This document shows, in pieces, positions 44,376 through 54,087 of a stretch of DNA of 64,000 bases. This DNA comes from Candidatus Onthoplasma faecipullorum (GTDB lineage: Bacteria > Bacillota > Clostridia > Christensenellales > UBA1242): contig DWVI01000004.1 in the NCBI GenBank assembly GCA_019120295.1, positions 38,201-102,200 of the forward strand, written 5' to 3'. Numbering within the stretch: position 1 is the stretch's first letter; every line of letters starts with the position of its first letter. The translations under genes and the position numbers were made by a program. A model generated the notes under the pieces. The model had not been told where the DNA came from. It did no database searches and saw nothing but the letters and a program-made list of their open reading frames with translations.

Positions 44376-45812
44376 ATGCAAGCAATTATTAATGGAGCAT
44401 GGGTTGATAGCAGTGATAAAACAACTATGAATATCACAAACCCATACACAGGTAAAGTGATTGGGAAAGTGCCAAATTGCACGGAAAAAGATGTAAATAA
44501 AGCAGTTTCTTATGCCGAAAAAGCACAAAAAAAATGGGCAAAAGTGCCTGTGCATCAAAAGGTTGAATTGGTTAATAAATTCCTTGATTTAGTTCAAGAA
44601 AATAGAAACGATTTAGCTAAAACTTTATGTGTTGAAACTGGTAAGCCTATAACTCAAGCTTTCGCAGAAATTGACAATGTTAAAATTTCTTTTACAGCTT
44701 TTTCAGAAAGAGCAAAGCATTTATATGGTGCTGTTATTCCAGCTGGAACGGAAGCAGGTCAAGAAAACACATTGCAATTCACTCAGCGAGAACCTTTAGG
44801 AGTGATTGGCGTTATTATACCTTTCAATCTTCCTATAGATTTATTCGATCAGAAAGTTGCACCAGCATTATTGGCAGGGAATGCGGTTGTTATTAAACCA
44901 CCACATCAAAATCCTTCAACAATTATAAAATTAGTGGCTTTAATGTTGCAAGCAGGATTTCCATCAGGCGTTGTTCAAGTTTTAACAGGTGATGGATTAA
45001 AAACCGGCAATGCTATAACTAAACACCCTAAAGTGCATGGTATATCTTTCACAGGTTCAATAGCGGTAGGAAAAAGCGTTTATAAAAACGCATCTGAACA
45101 TTTTGCGCATATAACCTTAGAGTTGGGAGGTAATGACCCATTTATCTTGTTAGACGATGCAGATATTGATTTGGCAGTAGAAGAAGTTGTATGGGGTAGA
45201 ATGTATAATGCGGGTCAAGTGTGCGTGGCATCTAAAAGATTTATTGTGGATAAAAAAGTTGTGAAAGAATTTGAAACAAAAGTTGTAGAAAGATTGAAAA
45301 AATTAGTTGTTGGAAATCCACTTGATAAGAAAACAGATATTGGAACTCTTGTAACGTTACAAGCAGCAGAAAAAGTTGAGAAACAAGTTAAAAATATTGT
45401 AAATCAAGGTGGAAAAATTTTATATGGCGCTAAGAGAGAAGGCGCAACATATTTCCCAACAGTTATAACAAATATTCCAGCTAGCGCAGATGTTGCAAAA
45501 GATGATGAAGTGTTTGGTCCTGTTGTGTCTATTATTCCTGTGGATAATATGGAAGAAGCAGTTAAAGTTGCAAATCAATCTAACCATGGATTAGGAAGTT
45601 GTGTTTTCACGCGAGATATGAAAAAAGCATTTAAGATTGCTAATAGTATGGAAGCGGGTGGCTGTGTTATTAATGGCGCGTCTTTCCATAGAAGTTTTGA
45701 AATGCCATTTGGTGGTTATAAAATTTCAGGGTTAGGGACAGAAGGCGTTATGTCCACATTTGACCATGTAACTAAATTAAAAACTATAACTTTAAAAAAC
45801 ATTTTAAAATAA
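44376..45812 (+). CDS. NAD(P)-dependent aldehyde dehydrogenase
   Basis: Oxidises an aldehyde to an acid. Catalytic residues of the superfamily are present: N151 in PFNLP, E249 in LELGGND and C283 in GQVCVASKR, with FTGS at 225-228. 478 aa is normal. Closest in style to lactaldehyde, succinate-semialdehyde or GapN-type enzymes, which cannot be separated by eye. AAAAGGGG precedes ATG 44376. It lies 88 nt after the FIST gene. Confidence 0.93.
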   Translation: MQAIINGAWVDSSDKTTMNITNPYTGKVIGKVPNCTEKDVNKAVSYAEKAQKKWAKVPVHQKVELVNKFLDLVQENRNDLAKTLCVETGKPITQAFAEIDNVKISFTAFSERAKHLYGAVIPAGTEAGQENTLQFTQREPLGVIGVIIPFNLPIDLFDQKVAPALLAGNAVVIKPPHQNPSTIIKLVALMLQAGFPSGVVQVLTGDGLKTGNAITKHPKVHGISFTGSIAVGKSVYKNASEHFAHITLELGGNDPFILLDDADIDLAVEEVVWGRMYNAGQVCVASKRFIVDKKVVKEFETKVVERLKKLVVGNPLDKKTDIGTLVTLQAAEKVEKQVKNIVNQGGKILYGAKREGATYFPTVITNIPASADVAKDDEVFGPVVSIIPVDNMEEAVKVANQSNHGLGSCVFTRDMKKAFKIANSMEAGGCVINGASFHRSFEMPFGGYKISGLGTEGVMSTFDHVTKLKTITLKNILK

Positions 45813-46016
45813 AAATGTGTTAATTTTTATATATTTAATTGCAAAAAATTGCGATAAGTTTTTGTCGCAGTTTTTTCTTGTGGAAAACTTTAATTATAGA
45901 AAATAAATTAAAAAAAAGTTATTGTTTATTAAAAACGAACAAATAATAAGATTTTTTTAAAATTATTTTATTACATCTTCTTTAAAAATTAAAAGATAGT
46001 TTGTTTTAGGTTTTTA

Positions 46017-46045
46017 TTGACAAATTGGTTTTATTAGTTTAAAAT
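46017..46045 (+). promoter_or_regulatory. Promoter of the beta-repeat surface protein, leaderless arrangement
   Basis: TTGACA (46017-46022), a 17-nt spacer and TAAAAT (46040-46045), with 6 nt to ATG 46052 and no Shine-Dalgarno. Confidence 0.65.
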
Positions 46046-46051
46046 AACTAT

Positions 46052-47494
46052 ATGAAAAAGTTTTGGAAATATTTTTTAATAGTTCTGCTTTTAATTCTTG
46101 GTTTGTTTATGGTAGGCGTGCTGTACCTATTCTTTGTTCCTGGATCTAGCCTATTTAATATAACTTATGTGAGTTTAAATGTGCAGGGTGTGTCCAATGC
46201 ATATAGCAGGGACCAAGTTGAAACAATCACCATTCAAAATAGAGATTTTCCTATAAATATTGTGGAAGCATCTAGCGACAATATTTCTGTTAGGGTTTAT
46301 TCAAATTCACTTGGTTTTGCCTTGGTTAAAAATAGCACGGTTGGAATTAATGCAAAAATTGAAGAAGGAAATCTAATCTTTACAATTAGTGAACCACATG
46401 GGCTAATGAGTAATGGCGATAGTGTTATTGAACTTAGAATTCCTGAAAACTTTTCTTCAAATTTAAGCATCATAAATAGAAATTCAACAATCACTTTGGA
46501 TAGAGAAGATTACACAATTGAAAATTTATATTATCAAGGAAATGCTGGTCAGTTAAATTTCACAGCAGGCACAATTTCTGGTAGCCTTGATTTAGAACTC
46601 AACAGGTCAGATTTTACACTTGGAAGCGATGTTGCAACTAATAACAATGATGTTACAATCAATGTAAATGACGGCACATTCAATGCATCAAACGCAGATT
46701 TGGGTGAAGTTGTGATTGAAACCAATACTCGCGGAGTGTTTGCTATTGGTGAATGTGATAGATTAACAGAGAGTATAGCAACCGCTGGCGGAAGAATTCA
46801 AGCGGGTACGATTGGTTCAATAAACGTCCGCACTAGTGACACAAATTTAACTATAAACACACTAACTCATGGTGGCACAATAGAGTTAACCATGGGTGGC
46901 AACATTGAAATCGGAACTACTAATGCTCTAACAGATTTAATCACAAATTCAGGTGATATAACCGTTCACAACGCACAGGAGAGATTGCTTGCAGAATCTC
47001 GCGACGGAAATATAACAATAAATAATGCAAATTACGTGGTTAGTGCAACCACAACATATGGCGACATTCAAGTTACCTTTGGCGAAGATGCTGGTCATTT
47101 CTTAGATACAGGCGCGCGCTCACTTGAAGCAACAACGAATAATGGTAGAATTGTTGTAAGCGGAGTGGAAAATGTTATTATCACAATCAATGATAATGGC
47201 AGAGCAGAAATCAATATGAGCGACGTTTTAGGCGTAAGTTCAGTTTTAGGAAAATCAGGAAGTGTGAGCCTTGTTATAAATAAGGACTCTAAATATAATC
47301 TCACCACAAAGAGCGACACTGGTAACGTTAGTGTGGATTTAATGCAAGTTGACGTAACTGTTGGAAATATTGGTTACACAACGAGAGAAGAAACCACAAC
47401 TGGCGTAAACCTAGCAAACGGTGAAACCACAACAAATTCCCTAGTTGTTACAACCACTTCTGGTGACTTAACAATTAGAGATACAGGCGTTTAA
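46052..47494 (+). CDS. Membrane-anchored beta-repeat surface protein (DUF4097-like)
   Basis: 480 aa. An N-terminal uncleaved membrane anchor (about residues 5-30) is followed by a long extracytoplasmic region. This region is rich in Asn, Thr, Ser and Gly with alternating beta pattern (GNITINNANYVV, TTNNGRIVVSGVEN, TTTSGDLTIRDTGV), as in DUF4097 beta-helix/adhesin-like domains. There are no catalytic motifs. The gene is monocistronic with a terminator at 47521-47551. Confidence 0.75.
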   Translation: MKKFWKYFLIVLLLILGLFMVGVLYLFFVPGSSLFNITYVSLNVQGVSNAYSRDQVETITIQNRDFPINIVEASSDNISVRVYSNSLGFALVKNSTVGINAKIEEGNLIFTISEPHGLMSNGDSVIELRIPENFSSNLSIINRNSTITLDREDYTIENLYYQGNAGQLNFTAGTISGSLDLELNRSDFTLGSDVATNNNDVTINVNDGTFNASNADLGEVVIETNTRGVFAIGECDRLTESIATAGGRIQAGTIGSINVRTSDTNLTINTLTHGGTIELTMGGNIEIGTTNALTDLITNSGDITVHNAQERLLAESRDGNITINNANYVVSATTTYGDIQVTFGEDAGHFLDTGARSLEATTNNGRIVVSGVENVIITINDNGRAEINMSDVLGVSSVLGKSGSVSLVINKDSKYNLTTKSDTGNVSVDLMQVDVTVGNIGYTTREETTTGVNLANGETTTNSLVVTTTSGDLTIRDTGV

Positions 47495-47520
47495 TAAATA
47501 ATTAAAAATTCTTATAAAAA

Positions 47521-47551
47521 TAAATACCGATAATTTAATCGGTATTTTTAT
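47521..47551 (+). terminator. Terminator
   Basis: AAATACCGAT / ATCGGTATTT stem followed by a T run. Confidence 0.88.
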
Positions 47552-47684
47552 TTTTGATTTTTTATTTTTTTAAGGTAAAAAATTTTATTGTTTTAACTAT
47601 TTTTAACTATTTTTTAGTATTATTTATAATTTTTTTGATTTTTATTTTAAATTTTTTTAAAAAATAAATATTTATTATTTTTAT

Positions 47685-48374
47685 TTAACCAAAATATAAA
47701 AGTATCCCATTGTAAACGGCGTTAATAAATTGCATGCGGTATTCGTCGGTGTTAAGAAGGCGCTCTTCTTCTGGGTTAGATAAAAAACCACACTCTATTA
47801 ACACTGCGGTGTAATAACTTTCGTTTAAAATATAGTAGTCACCAACTTTTCCGGTGGTTGACGGCGCGCCTACATAGGTGTTTAACGATTGTTGAATAAG
47901 GTCGGACACAATTTTTCCAGACTCGTCCCCCTTGCGGTAATACGTGCTAGCACCATGAGGCGATTGAGTAGAGAAACTATTCATATGTATTGAAATAACT
48001 AAATTTGGGTTTGCGCGTTTTATAATATTCATACGAGCATTCATATCGCTCATTTTTTTGTTTTTTGCACTTTCTAAATAAAGTCCGTCGTCCGTTTTGC
48101 GAGTTAGTTCCACGCGGTAACCTGCTTCAACCAACTTTTCTTTTAATGCCAATGTGTATTTTAAGTTGATTTCTTTTTCAATCGTTCCATTCACTCCAAC
48201 ACTTCCGCCGTCCCTTCCGCCATGGCCGGCATCAAGCACTATGGTAATTCCATTATAACTTGCTTTGCTCACTGCCACAATATGTGAAAACGCAAACGAG
48301 AGTAAAAACATCAACGCTACTAGTATTATAACGCATCGGTTGGCGGAAAAAAATCTTTTGATTTTTAGTTTCAT
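47685..48374 (-). CDS. cwlD: N-acetylmuramoyl-L-alanine amidase CwlD
   Basis: Zn-dependent amidase (Amidase_3) that helps make muramic-delta-lactam in spore cortex. An N-terminal signal anchor (about residues 13-36) precedes the catalytic domain: LDAGHGGRDGG (47-57), the Glu in EKEINLKYTLALK, the HMNS histidine (about 130) and ECGFLSNPEE. 229 aa matches CwlD rather than larger vegetative amidases. No Shine-Dalgarno is obvious. It is divergent from nrnA across the DnaA-box region. Confidence 0.88.
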   Translation of the reverse strand: MKLKIKRFFSANRCVIILVALMFLLSFAFSHIVAVSKASYNGITIVLDAGHGGRDGGSVGVNGTIEKEINLKYTLALKEKLVEAGYRVELTRKTDDGLYLESAKNKKMSDMNARMNIIKRANPNLVISIHMNSFSTQSPHGASTYYRKGDESGKIVSDLIQQSLNTYVGAPSTTGKVGDYYILNESYYTAVLIECGFLSNPEEERLLNTDEYRMQFINAVYNGILLYFG

Positions 48375-48611
48375 AATGTATTCTATTTGATAATATATAC
48401 CATTATTACTGCAAACACATAAACAAAAACCGTTTTTAATATTTTATAAAAGATATATATTGGATAAGTTAATTTCTTTCAAACACACCTTGCATCAAAG
48501 TTAATTTAACCACATTTTGTGTTTTATAATAACAGTTTTAATTGTTTGATATAACACGTCATTTGAAAATTGATACATTTGGTTTAATGTAAAAAGGTGT
48601 TAGATTTTGGG

Positions 48612-48737
48612 TTTTCCACATAGATTTTCGACTTTTCCACACTTTATCCACAAGTTATCCACAGAGTTATCCACATTATGTGGATAACTTTTTGCGTTTT
48701 TGGGGTTAATTATCAACAATGTGTACATTTTTCGACA
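48612..48737. other. oriC: DnaA-box cluster with Spo0A box: candidate replication origin (oriC)
   Basis: Perfect DnaA boxes TTATCCACA lie at 48644-48652, 48655-48663 and 48667-48675, and the reverse box TGTGGATAA at 48679-48687. TTTTCCACA (one mismatch) lies at 48612-48620 and 48633-48641. The three forward boxes are spaced 11-12 nt, one helical turn. TTCGACA at 48731-48737 is a perfect Spo0A box and TTCGACT at 48627 has one mismatch. AT-rich DNA with TAG/TAA-rich triplets follows to 48800. It lies in a 586-nt spacer between divergent cwlD and nrnA, 25 kb from dnaA. Confidence 0.75.
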
Positions 48738-48948
48738 TATTTTTTAGTTATAAATAGAAATAGCACTAAATAATATACTTGTTCAATTTTAAATATGCTT
48801 GTTTAATTTTAGCGTCTTCGTCTAAATAAAATTTAGTATTTTTTCAATTTGGTTTATTTAATACAATAATATAGTGAACATGTTAAATTTATAAAGAGTA
48901 ATTGTAATTTAATAGGTAATTTAACTTTAAAAATAAAAAAATATTTGG

Positions 48949-48954
48949 TATAAT
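48949..48954 (+). promoter_or_regulatory. Extended -10 promoter of nrnA, leaderless arrangement
   Basis: TGG-TATAAT with 6 nt to ATG 48961; the -35 is weak. No Shine-Dalgarno is visible. Confidence 0.55.
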
Positions 48955-48960
48955 ATAAAT

Positions 48961-49938
48961 ATGATAAACAAATTGTTTGATGCGTTAAATAGAGCAAAGT
49001 CGATTGCTCTTATTGCTCACATTTCACCAGATGCGGACGCACTTTGCAGTATGGTGCTTCTTAAAAATTTTTTAGTTAAAGCGCTAAAAAAGAGAGTGGA
49101 CATTTTTGCAGAGTGCGACGAAATAGCGGAAAATTATCACGCCATTTTAGGTGACAATAAAATAAATAAAGAAATAAAAAATTACCACACCGCAATCATT
49201 TTAGATTGCCCAAATTTACCTAGAGTTGGAAAATATGGCGAGATTTTTGAACGTGCCAAACAAAAAATTGTTATAGACCACCATGACACAACACAGTTTT
49301 CAGCAGATGTTAAAATTGTGAAACATGTGAGTTCAACATGTGAAATTTTATATGATATACTTAAAAAGTTCAATTACAAGTTTACCAACGCAGATTATGG
49401 AATGGTGTATGCTGGAATTATAACAGACACTAACAATTTGTCCGTTGGAGCAATGACGAAAAACACATTTAAAATTATAAGTGAGTGTTTTCCACACATC
49501 GACCAACAAGCGATTTATGATAATTTCTTTTCATTTAATTCAATGCGCAATATGAAATTACTTTCACGTGCGATTGAAAATATTGTAACGTTTATGCACG
49601 GTAGAATTATAATCACCCACATAACACATGAAGAAGCAAAACGCAACAAAGCGGGTGATAATGATTATGTTGGAATTATAAATAGGCTTGCAACAATCAG
49701 CGGGAATAAACTTGTGTGCTTTTCTTATCCAAAAGGCAATGGTTATTACGTTTCAATGCGTGCAAAACGCGGTTATGATTGTTCTCAAATCGCTTTATCA
49801 CACGGCGGTGGTGGGCACAAAGGTGCAAGTGCATATTTATCAAACGAAAGTCTGCAAAAAATAGAACAGGATATTTTGCAAGAATTTACCGAGCAAATTC
49901 AAAACACAAAACAGCAAATTAAGCAAAAAGTGTTTTAA
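48961..49938 (+). CDS. nrnA: DHH/DHHA1 phosphoesterase, NrnA-like
   Basis: Mn-dependent phosphoesterase. NrnA degrades nano-RNA and pAp. Metal motifs are HISPDADALC (20-29), LDCPNLP, the DHH box IDHHDTT (about 104-110) and ITDTNNLS. The C-terminal DHHA1 substrate-binding loop is GGGGHKGASAY (about 281-291). 325 aa with no PAS or GGDEF domain, so it is NrnA-like rather than GdpP. Gene is next to the candidate origin. Confidence 0.9.
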   Translation: MINKLFDALNRAKSIALIAHISPDADALCSMVLLKNFLVKALKKRVDIFAECDEIAENYHAILGDNKINKEIKNYHTAIILDCPNLPRVGKYGEIFERAKQKIVIDHHDTTQFSADVKIVKHVSSTCEILYDILKKFNYKFTNADYGMVYAGIITDTNNLSVGAMTKNTFKIISECFPHIDQQAIYDNFFSFNSMRNMKLLSRAIENIVTFMHGRIIITHITHEEAKRNKAGDNDYVGIINRLATISGNKLVCFSYPKGNGYYVSMRAKRGYDCSQIALSHGGGGHKGASAYLSNESLQKIEQDILQEFTEQIQNTKQQIKQKVF

Positions 49939-49967
49939 AAAAAGTAAACGTGGAGTTTACTTTTTTT
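49937..49967 (+). terminator. Terminator of nrnA
   Basis: AAAAAAAGTAAAC / GTTTACTTTTTTT with a short loop, overlapping the stop codon. Confidence 0.88.
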
Positions 49968-50062
49968 GTTTGCTGTTATCATAAATTTTTAACTACAAAT
50001 TAATAATATATATTTGTTTAATACTGAAATGAAGATTTATAGTCAAGTAATATGCTAAAATG

Positions 50063-51454
50063 TTACGATTTTAATCTATCTAAAATGTCGCGAGCGGATA
50101 TTAGTCCTGTTGCGGCAGCCACAACTATATTGCCTGCTTTTCCTGCGCCGTCACCTATAAAATAAAGGTTTTTGTTTTCAACTTTAAATTTATTGTCCGT
50201 TTCTATTTCATTGCTGAAAAATTTAATTTCAGGGCCGTAGAGTAGTGTTTCGTCATTATTAACACCTGGAATGATTTTATTTAGTTCTTCAAGCCCTTCC
50301 AAAATGTTGGTTATAATTCTATAAGGTAGCACAAGCGCTAAATCACCTGCAACGCAGTCCTTTAACGTCGGTTCAATAAAACCTTTATCAATTCTGTGCC
50401 ACTCGCTTCTTCTTCCTGAGCGTAAGTCATGCAACGTTTGAATTATTGGCTTTTGGTCGCCTAAAACATTTGCAATTCGCGCAATACTTTCGCCATACAA
50501 ACGAGTGTTTGTTGCAGGGTGTGTTAGGTTGACCTTACTAATAAATGCAAAATTGGAATTTTTTGATTTAACATTTTTAAGCGCATGGCCATTAACGCAA
50601 ATAAAACCATAGTAATTTTCTTTTGTAACATACCCGCCTGGGTTAGTGCAGAAGGTGCGTATTTCGTCGCCATAAGTTTTGGTTTTTATGAAAATGGTCG
50701 GGTCGTAAATGACGTCTGTTATGCTTTCTAAAATTTCTTTTCTAACTTCAACACGTACGCCAATTTCTATACTTTGAGAAGAATATGGAATTTTGTGTTT
50801 ATCAAGTAACTCTTGCACCCAACTAGCCCCAGTTCTGCCAGGAGCAACCACAACATATTTGGCTTGCATTGAGTGGAGTGTGTTATTTTTAATATATGTA
50901 ATATTGTTGATTTCGTTGTTGCTTTCTATATCTTGCACGTCACCACTTTCTATAACTTCAACACCGTGTGAGATTAAAAAGTTGGTGAAATTTTCGATGT
51001 GTGTTGGAAGAGTGTCCGACCCTAAATGCTTTTGCTTGATAATAAGTAGCCTTGCGCCTTTTAAGGTTACATCTTTTTTAATTTGCTCGCTACGTTCGTC
51101 ACTTTTAGGAAAAACTTCTGCGTCCATACCAAAGCGATTAAAAATTTCTTCTGTTTCGTCTATGATTTTGTATGCTTCACTCTCACTCATATACTTAAAC
51201 AAATCACTTTTTCCTAGTTTTGGAATAAAGTTTAATTTACCGTCACTAAACGTGCCTGCACCGCCAAAACCTGATAAAATTTGGCAAGGGTTGCAGTTAA
51301 CACATTTTCCCGTTAACTTCATAGGGCAAACACGATTTTTTGCTAGTTTTCCCTTATCTATTAAACACACTTTAAGATTAGGGCTTTTAGTTATCAGCTC
51401 ATAAGCGGTAAATAGCCCAGCAGGACCAGCGCCAACAATCACAACATCATACAT
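50063..51454 (-). CDS. FAD-dependent oxidoreductase, COG2509 type
   Basis: 463 aa flavoprotein of unknown substrate. The N-terminal dinucleotide site is VVIVGAGPAGLFTAYEL, a Cys-rich segment is CPMKLTGKCVNCNPCQILSG (about residues 43-62) with FGGAGTFSDGKLN, and the C-terminal FAD motif is YFIGDGAGKAGNIVVAAATG. This combination marks the COG2509 uncharacterised FAD-dependent dehydrogenases. CAGGAG precedes ATG 51454. Confidence 0.85.
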   Translation of the reverse strand: MYDVVIVGAGPAGLFTAYELITKSPNLKVCLIDKGKLAKNRVCPMKLTGKCVNCNPCQILSGFGGAGTFSDGKLNFIPKLGKSDLFKYMSESEAYKIIDETEEIFNRFGMDAEVFPKSDERSEQIKKDVTLKGARLLIIKQKHLGSDTLPTHIENFTNFLISHGVEVIESGDVQDIESNNEINNITYIKNNTLHSMQAKYVVVAPGRTGASWVQELLDKHKIPYSSQSIEIGVRVEVRKEILESITDVIYDPTIFIKTKTYGDEIRTFCTNPGGYVTKENYYGFICVNGHALKNVKSKNSNFAFISKVNLTHPATNTRLYGESIARIANVLGDQKPIIQTLHDLRSGRRSEWHRIDKGFIEPTLKDCVAGDLALVLPYRIITNILEGLEELNKIIPGVNNDETLLYGPEIKFFSNEIETDNKFKVENKNLYFIGDGAGKAGNIVVAAATGLISARDILDRLKS

Positions 51455-51686
51455 AAACTTTCTCCTGTAACGTAAAATAATTACATAATTATTATATCAC
51501 ACATTGCTCAATTTTCAAAGTAAATTGGCATCTAACACGAATACAAATAATGCAACTTTTCTATACAAAAAAGTTAGAAAATAATTACAATATAAAAATA
51601 AAAGCATCAAGCACATTTAATAAAATTAAAGAGTTAATATTAAAAAAATTAAGGTGTTTATCATTAAATTAAAATTTTACAAAGGT

Positions 51687-51723
51687 AAAAAAAAATTCAC
51701 GAACTTTTTAAAATTCGTGAATT
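51687..51723 (-). terminator. Terminator of the GT2 synthase gene
   Basis: AATTCACGAA (51694-51703)/TTCGTGAATT (51714-51723), with a T run on the minus strand. Confidence 0.85.
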
Positions 51724-51728
51724 AAATT

Positions 51729-53177
51729 TTATTTAGATTGATTTTCGTTGTCGGTGCTTGTTTCTTTGCTTTCTTCATTTTCGCTTGTTTTATTTTTGCC
51801 TGCTTTCTCTTTACTTGTTTTATCTTCGCTTGTTTTATCTTTAACACCTTTGCCTTTACTATCTTTTTCAATTTCGTCAATAGAAATGTCTGCTGAGTGG
51901 ACAATTGGTTTCCATTCCACCTTCTTAAATGCTGCGCTTATTGCAATAGGAATGTAAGTGAACATAAAGAATGGGAATGTGAACAAATGCAAAATTTTTC
52001 TAGGCCAAGTTGTTTTTATCTTTTTACCTTCAGTGATTAGCACTAAAAGGGCAATTACAAACATGATTATATAAAGATATAAGAAATTCAGACCTAAACA
52101 CTTCCAAGCGTATACTGCTGAGAAATAGTCACCAATACAAAGCCCAACAATCGAACTTATAGGCAAACCAATAATAAGCAACATTGTTATAATTAGTGCA
52201 GGGAAGATTGTGGTTAAAATATCCCAACAAGAGAAATTGGTTAGCGCTTTTCCGATTAGTTGTTTACCGTCCTTTCCAAACACTTGGTAAAAACCTTTTG
52301 CCCAGCGCTCTCTTTGACGCCAAGATTGACGGAAAGTTTCAGGTTGTTCGTCGTACAATTCGGCTGAACCGCAGTAACCAATTTTACGCTTAGTCATAGC
52401 ATATTCAGTTGAACATTGAATATCTTCGGTTAGAGTGAAGAATGACCAGTTGTCATACTCTTTTACAACATCGGTGCTGATTAAAAAGCCTGTTCCAGAT
52501 ATAGCGCATGAAGTGTGAAGAGCCATACGCGAATTGTTTAGGTGTTTTGCTTCGTGTAAGAACCAATAACCATAACCTGCAGTTATCCAGTTTTTTCCAA
52601 AGTTTTTAGTGTTACGATAAGATGTTACCATTTCATAACCGCTATCATACACCTTATTCATTTCGGTTATAAAGTTTGGTTTTATAATATTGTCCGCATC
52701 AAGAACGATATACGCGTCAGGCACTATTGGCGCAAATTGACTTTCACTATGCAAACGATTAAATAAGTAGTTTAACGCATAACCTTTGCCAATTTTTGTT
52801 GTGTCATTACGCTCAAACACAATACAACCTAATTCCCTACAAATATCCGCAGTGTTATCTGTGCAATTATCTGCTATAACGAAAATGTGATACAATTCTT
52901 TTGGATAATCGTTTGCTTGAATACTTTTTATTAAATTTCCTATCACTTTGCTTTCATTTCGCGCAGAAATTACTATTCCGTAGGTGTGCAATTTAAATTC
53001 TTTTTCTTTGATTTTATATTTTCTAAATGTACCGAAAATTAAGTAAAAGAATTGATGTAAGTACATTATAACAAATATAAGTGAAATTATGTTTGAAAAG
53101 AGGTATATAAAGCCATGTAGCCCAGATGTGAAGGTTAAATGACCATTAAATCGTATTAAATCTATAAATATTTGCAT
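51729..53177 (-). CDS. Processive GT2 membrane glycosyltransferase with Lys/Glu/Ser/Thr tail
   Basis: 482 aa. Membrane helix near residues 20-45; GT2 domain with VISARNESKVIGNLI, VIADNCTDNT, the DxD-type LDADN, TEDIQ and the processivity motif QRERW. Further transmembrane helices lie at about 320-345, 375-395 and 405-430. The last about 45 residues are a low-complexity Lys/Glu/Ser/Thr repeat (DKTSEDKTSKEK). Resembles poly-N-acetylglucosamine or cellulose-synthase-like enzymes; product unknown. AAAGGAC precedes ATG 53177. Confidence 0.87.
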   Translation of the reverse strand: MQIFIDLIRFNGHLTFTSGLHGFIYLFSNIISLIFVIMYLHQFFYLIFGTFRKYKIKEKEFKLHTYGIVISARNESKVIGNLIKSIQANDYPKELYHIFVIADNCTDNTADICRELGCIVFERNDTTKIGKGYALNYLFNRLHSESQFAPIVPDAYIVLDADNIIKPNFITEMNKVYDSGYEMVTSYRNTKNFGKNWITAGYGYWFLHEAKHLNNSRMALHTSCAISGTGFLISTDVVKEYDNWSFFTLTEDIQCSTEYAMTKRKIGYCGSAELYDEQPETFRQSWRQRERWAKGFYQVFGKDGKQLIGKALTNFSCWDILTTIFPALIITMLLIIGLPISSIVGLCIGDYFSAVYAWKCLGLNFLYLYIIMFVIALLVLITEGKKIKTTWPRKILHLFTFPFFMFTYIPIAISAAFKKVEWKPIVHSADISIDEIEKDSKGKGVKDKTSEDKTSKEKAGKNKTSENEESKETSTDNENQSK

Positions 53178-53396
53178 AAATTGTCCTTTTTTAAATTTTT
53201 AAGCTTTAAAATATTAACATATAGCGCGCAGTTTGTAAATAAGTTTTTGAAAATTTGTAACAGATTTTGCAGTTTTACGATTTATTTTCTTAAAAGTAAA
53301 TATCTAATCTAATTTGTTGTATTAAAAGTTTTAGTTAATTTTATTTTGCATTAAATTTTTTATTTGCTATAATAGTTGTGGCTTAAAAGGGGGAGT

Positions 53397-54044
53397 ATGA
53401 TAATAGATATTGAAGGAACGGACGGTAGCGGGAAAAAGACGCAAACAGACTTGCTTTATTCAGCACTAACGGCGCTCGGCAAAAAATGTTTAAAAATTAG
53501 TTTTCCAAACTATGAGAGTAATTCCAGTGCTCCTGTTAAAATGTATTTAGGTGGAGAACTTGGTAACACTGCAAATTGTTTAAATGCATATCAAGCAAGT
53601 TCACTTTTTGCGGTAGATAGGTTAATCACACTAAAAAACATAGACCTAAATAGTTATGATTTTGTGCTTTTTGATAGATATGTTCCTAGCAATATGATAC
53701 ATCAATCCACAAACCTAAACTCACTAAAAGAAATGGACGATTTCCTAAATTGGGTGGACGATTTTGAGTATAACAAACTAAGCCTTCCACGCCCAGATAA
53801 AACAATTTTTTTAAATGTGCCAGTGGAAGTAAGTTTTCATTTGGCAAAAGATAGAAAAAACAATAAAAACGGCTTGGATAAGGACATTTTAGAAAATTAC
53901 GACCATTTAACGCGCGCGTATAACAGTGCAAACTACGTCGCAAGGAAGTTTAATTGGGAAACAATTATATGTGTAGATAGCAACAACAATTTGAAAAATG
54001 TTGAAGAAATTCACAAAGAAATATTGACTAAATTACCTTTATAA
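53397..54044 (+). CDS. tmk: Thymidylate kinase
   Basis: Phosphorylates dTMP to dTDP. P-loop GTDGSGKKTQ (residues 7-16), FPNYES, the LFDRYVPSN DR motif and a RPDKTIFLNVPVE strand. 215 aa from ATG 53397, chosen because AAAGGGGG lies just upstream and the family starts at this point (MIIDIEGTDG); the GTG at 53376 is too early. Followed 43 nt later by the short alaS. Confidence 0.88.
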   Translation: MIIDIEGTDGSGKKTQTDLLYSALTALGKKCLKISFPNYESNSSAPVKMYLGGELGNTANCLNAYQASSLFAVDRLITLKNIDLNSYDFVLFDRYVPSNMIHQSTNLNSLKEMDDFLNWVDDFEYNKLSLPRPDKTIFLNVPVEVSFHLAKDRKNNKNGLDKDILENYDHLTRAYNSANYVARKFNWETIICVDSNNNLKNVEEIHKEILTKLPL

Positions 54045-54087
54045 AAGTATAATTATAGGTAAATTTAGATAAATTTAAGGATATATT

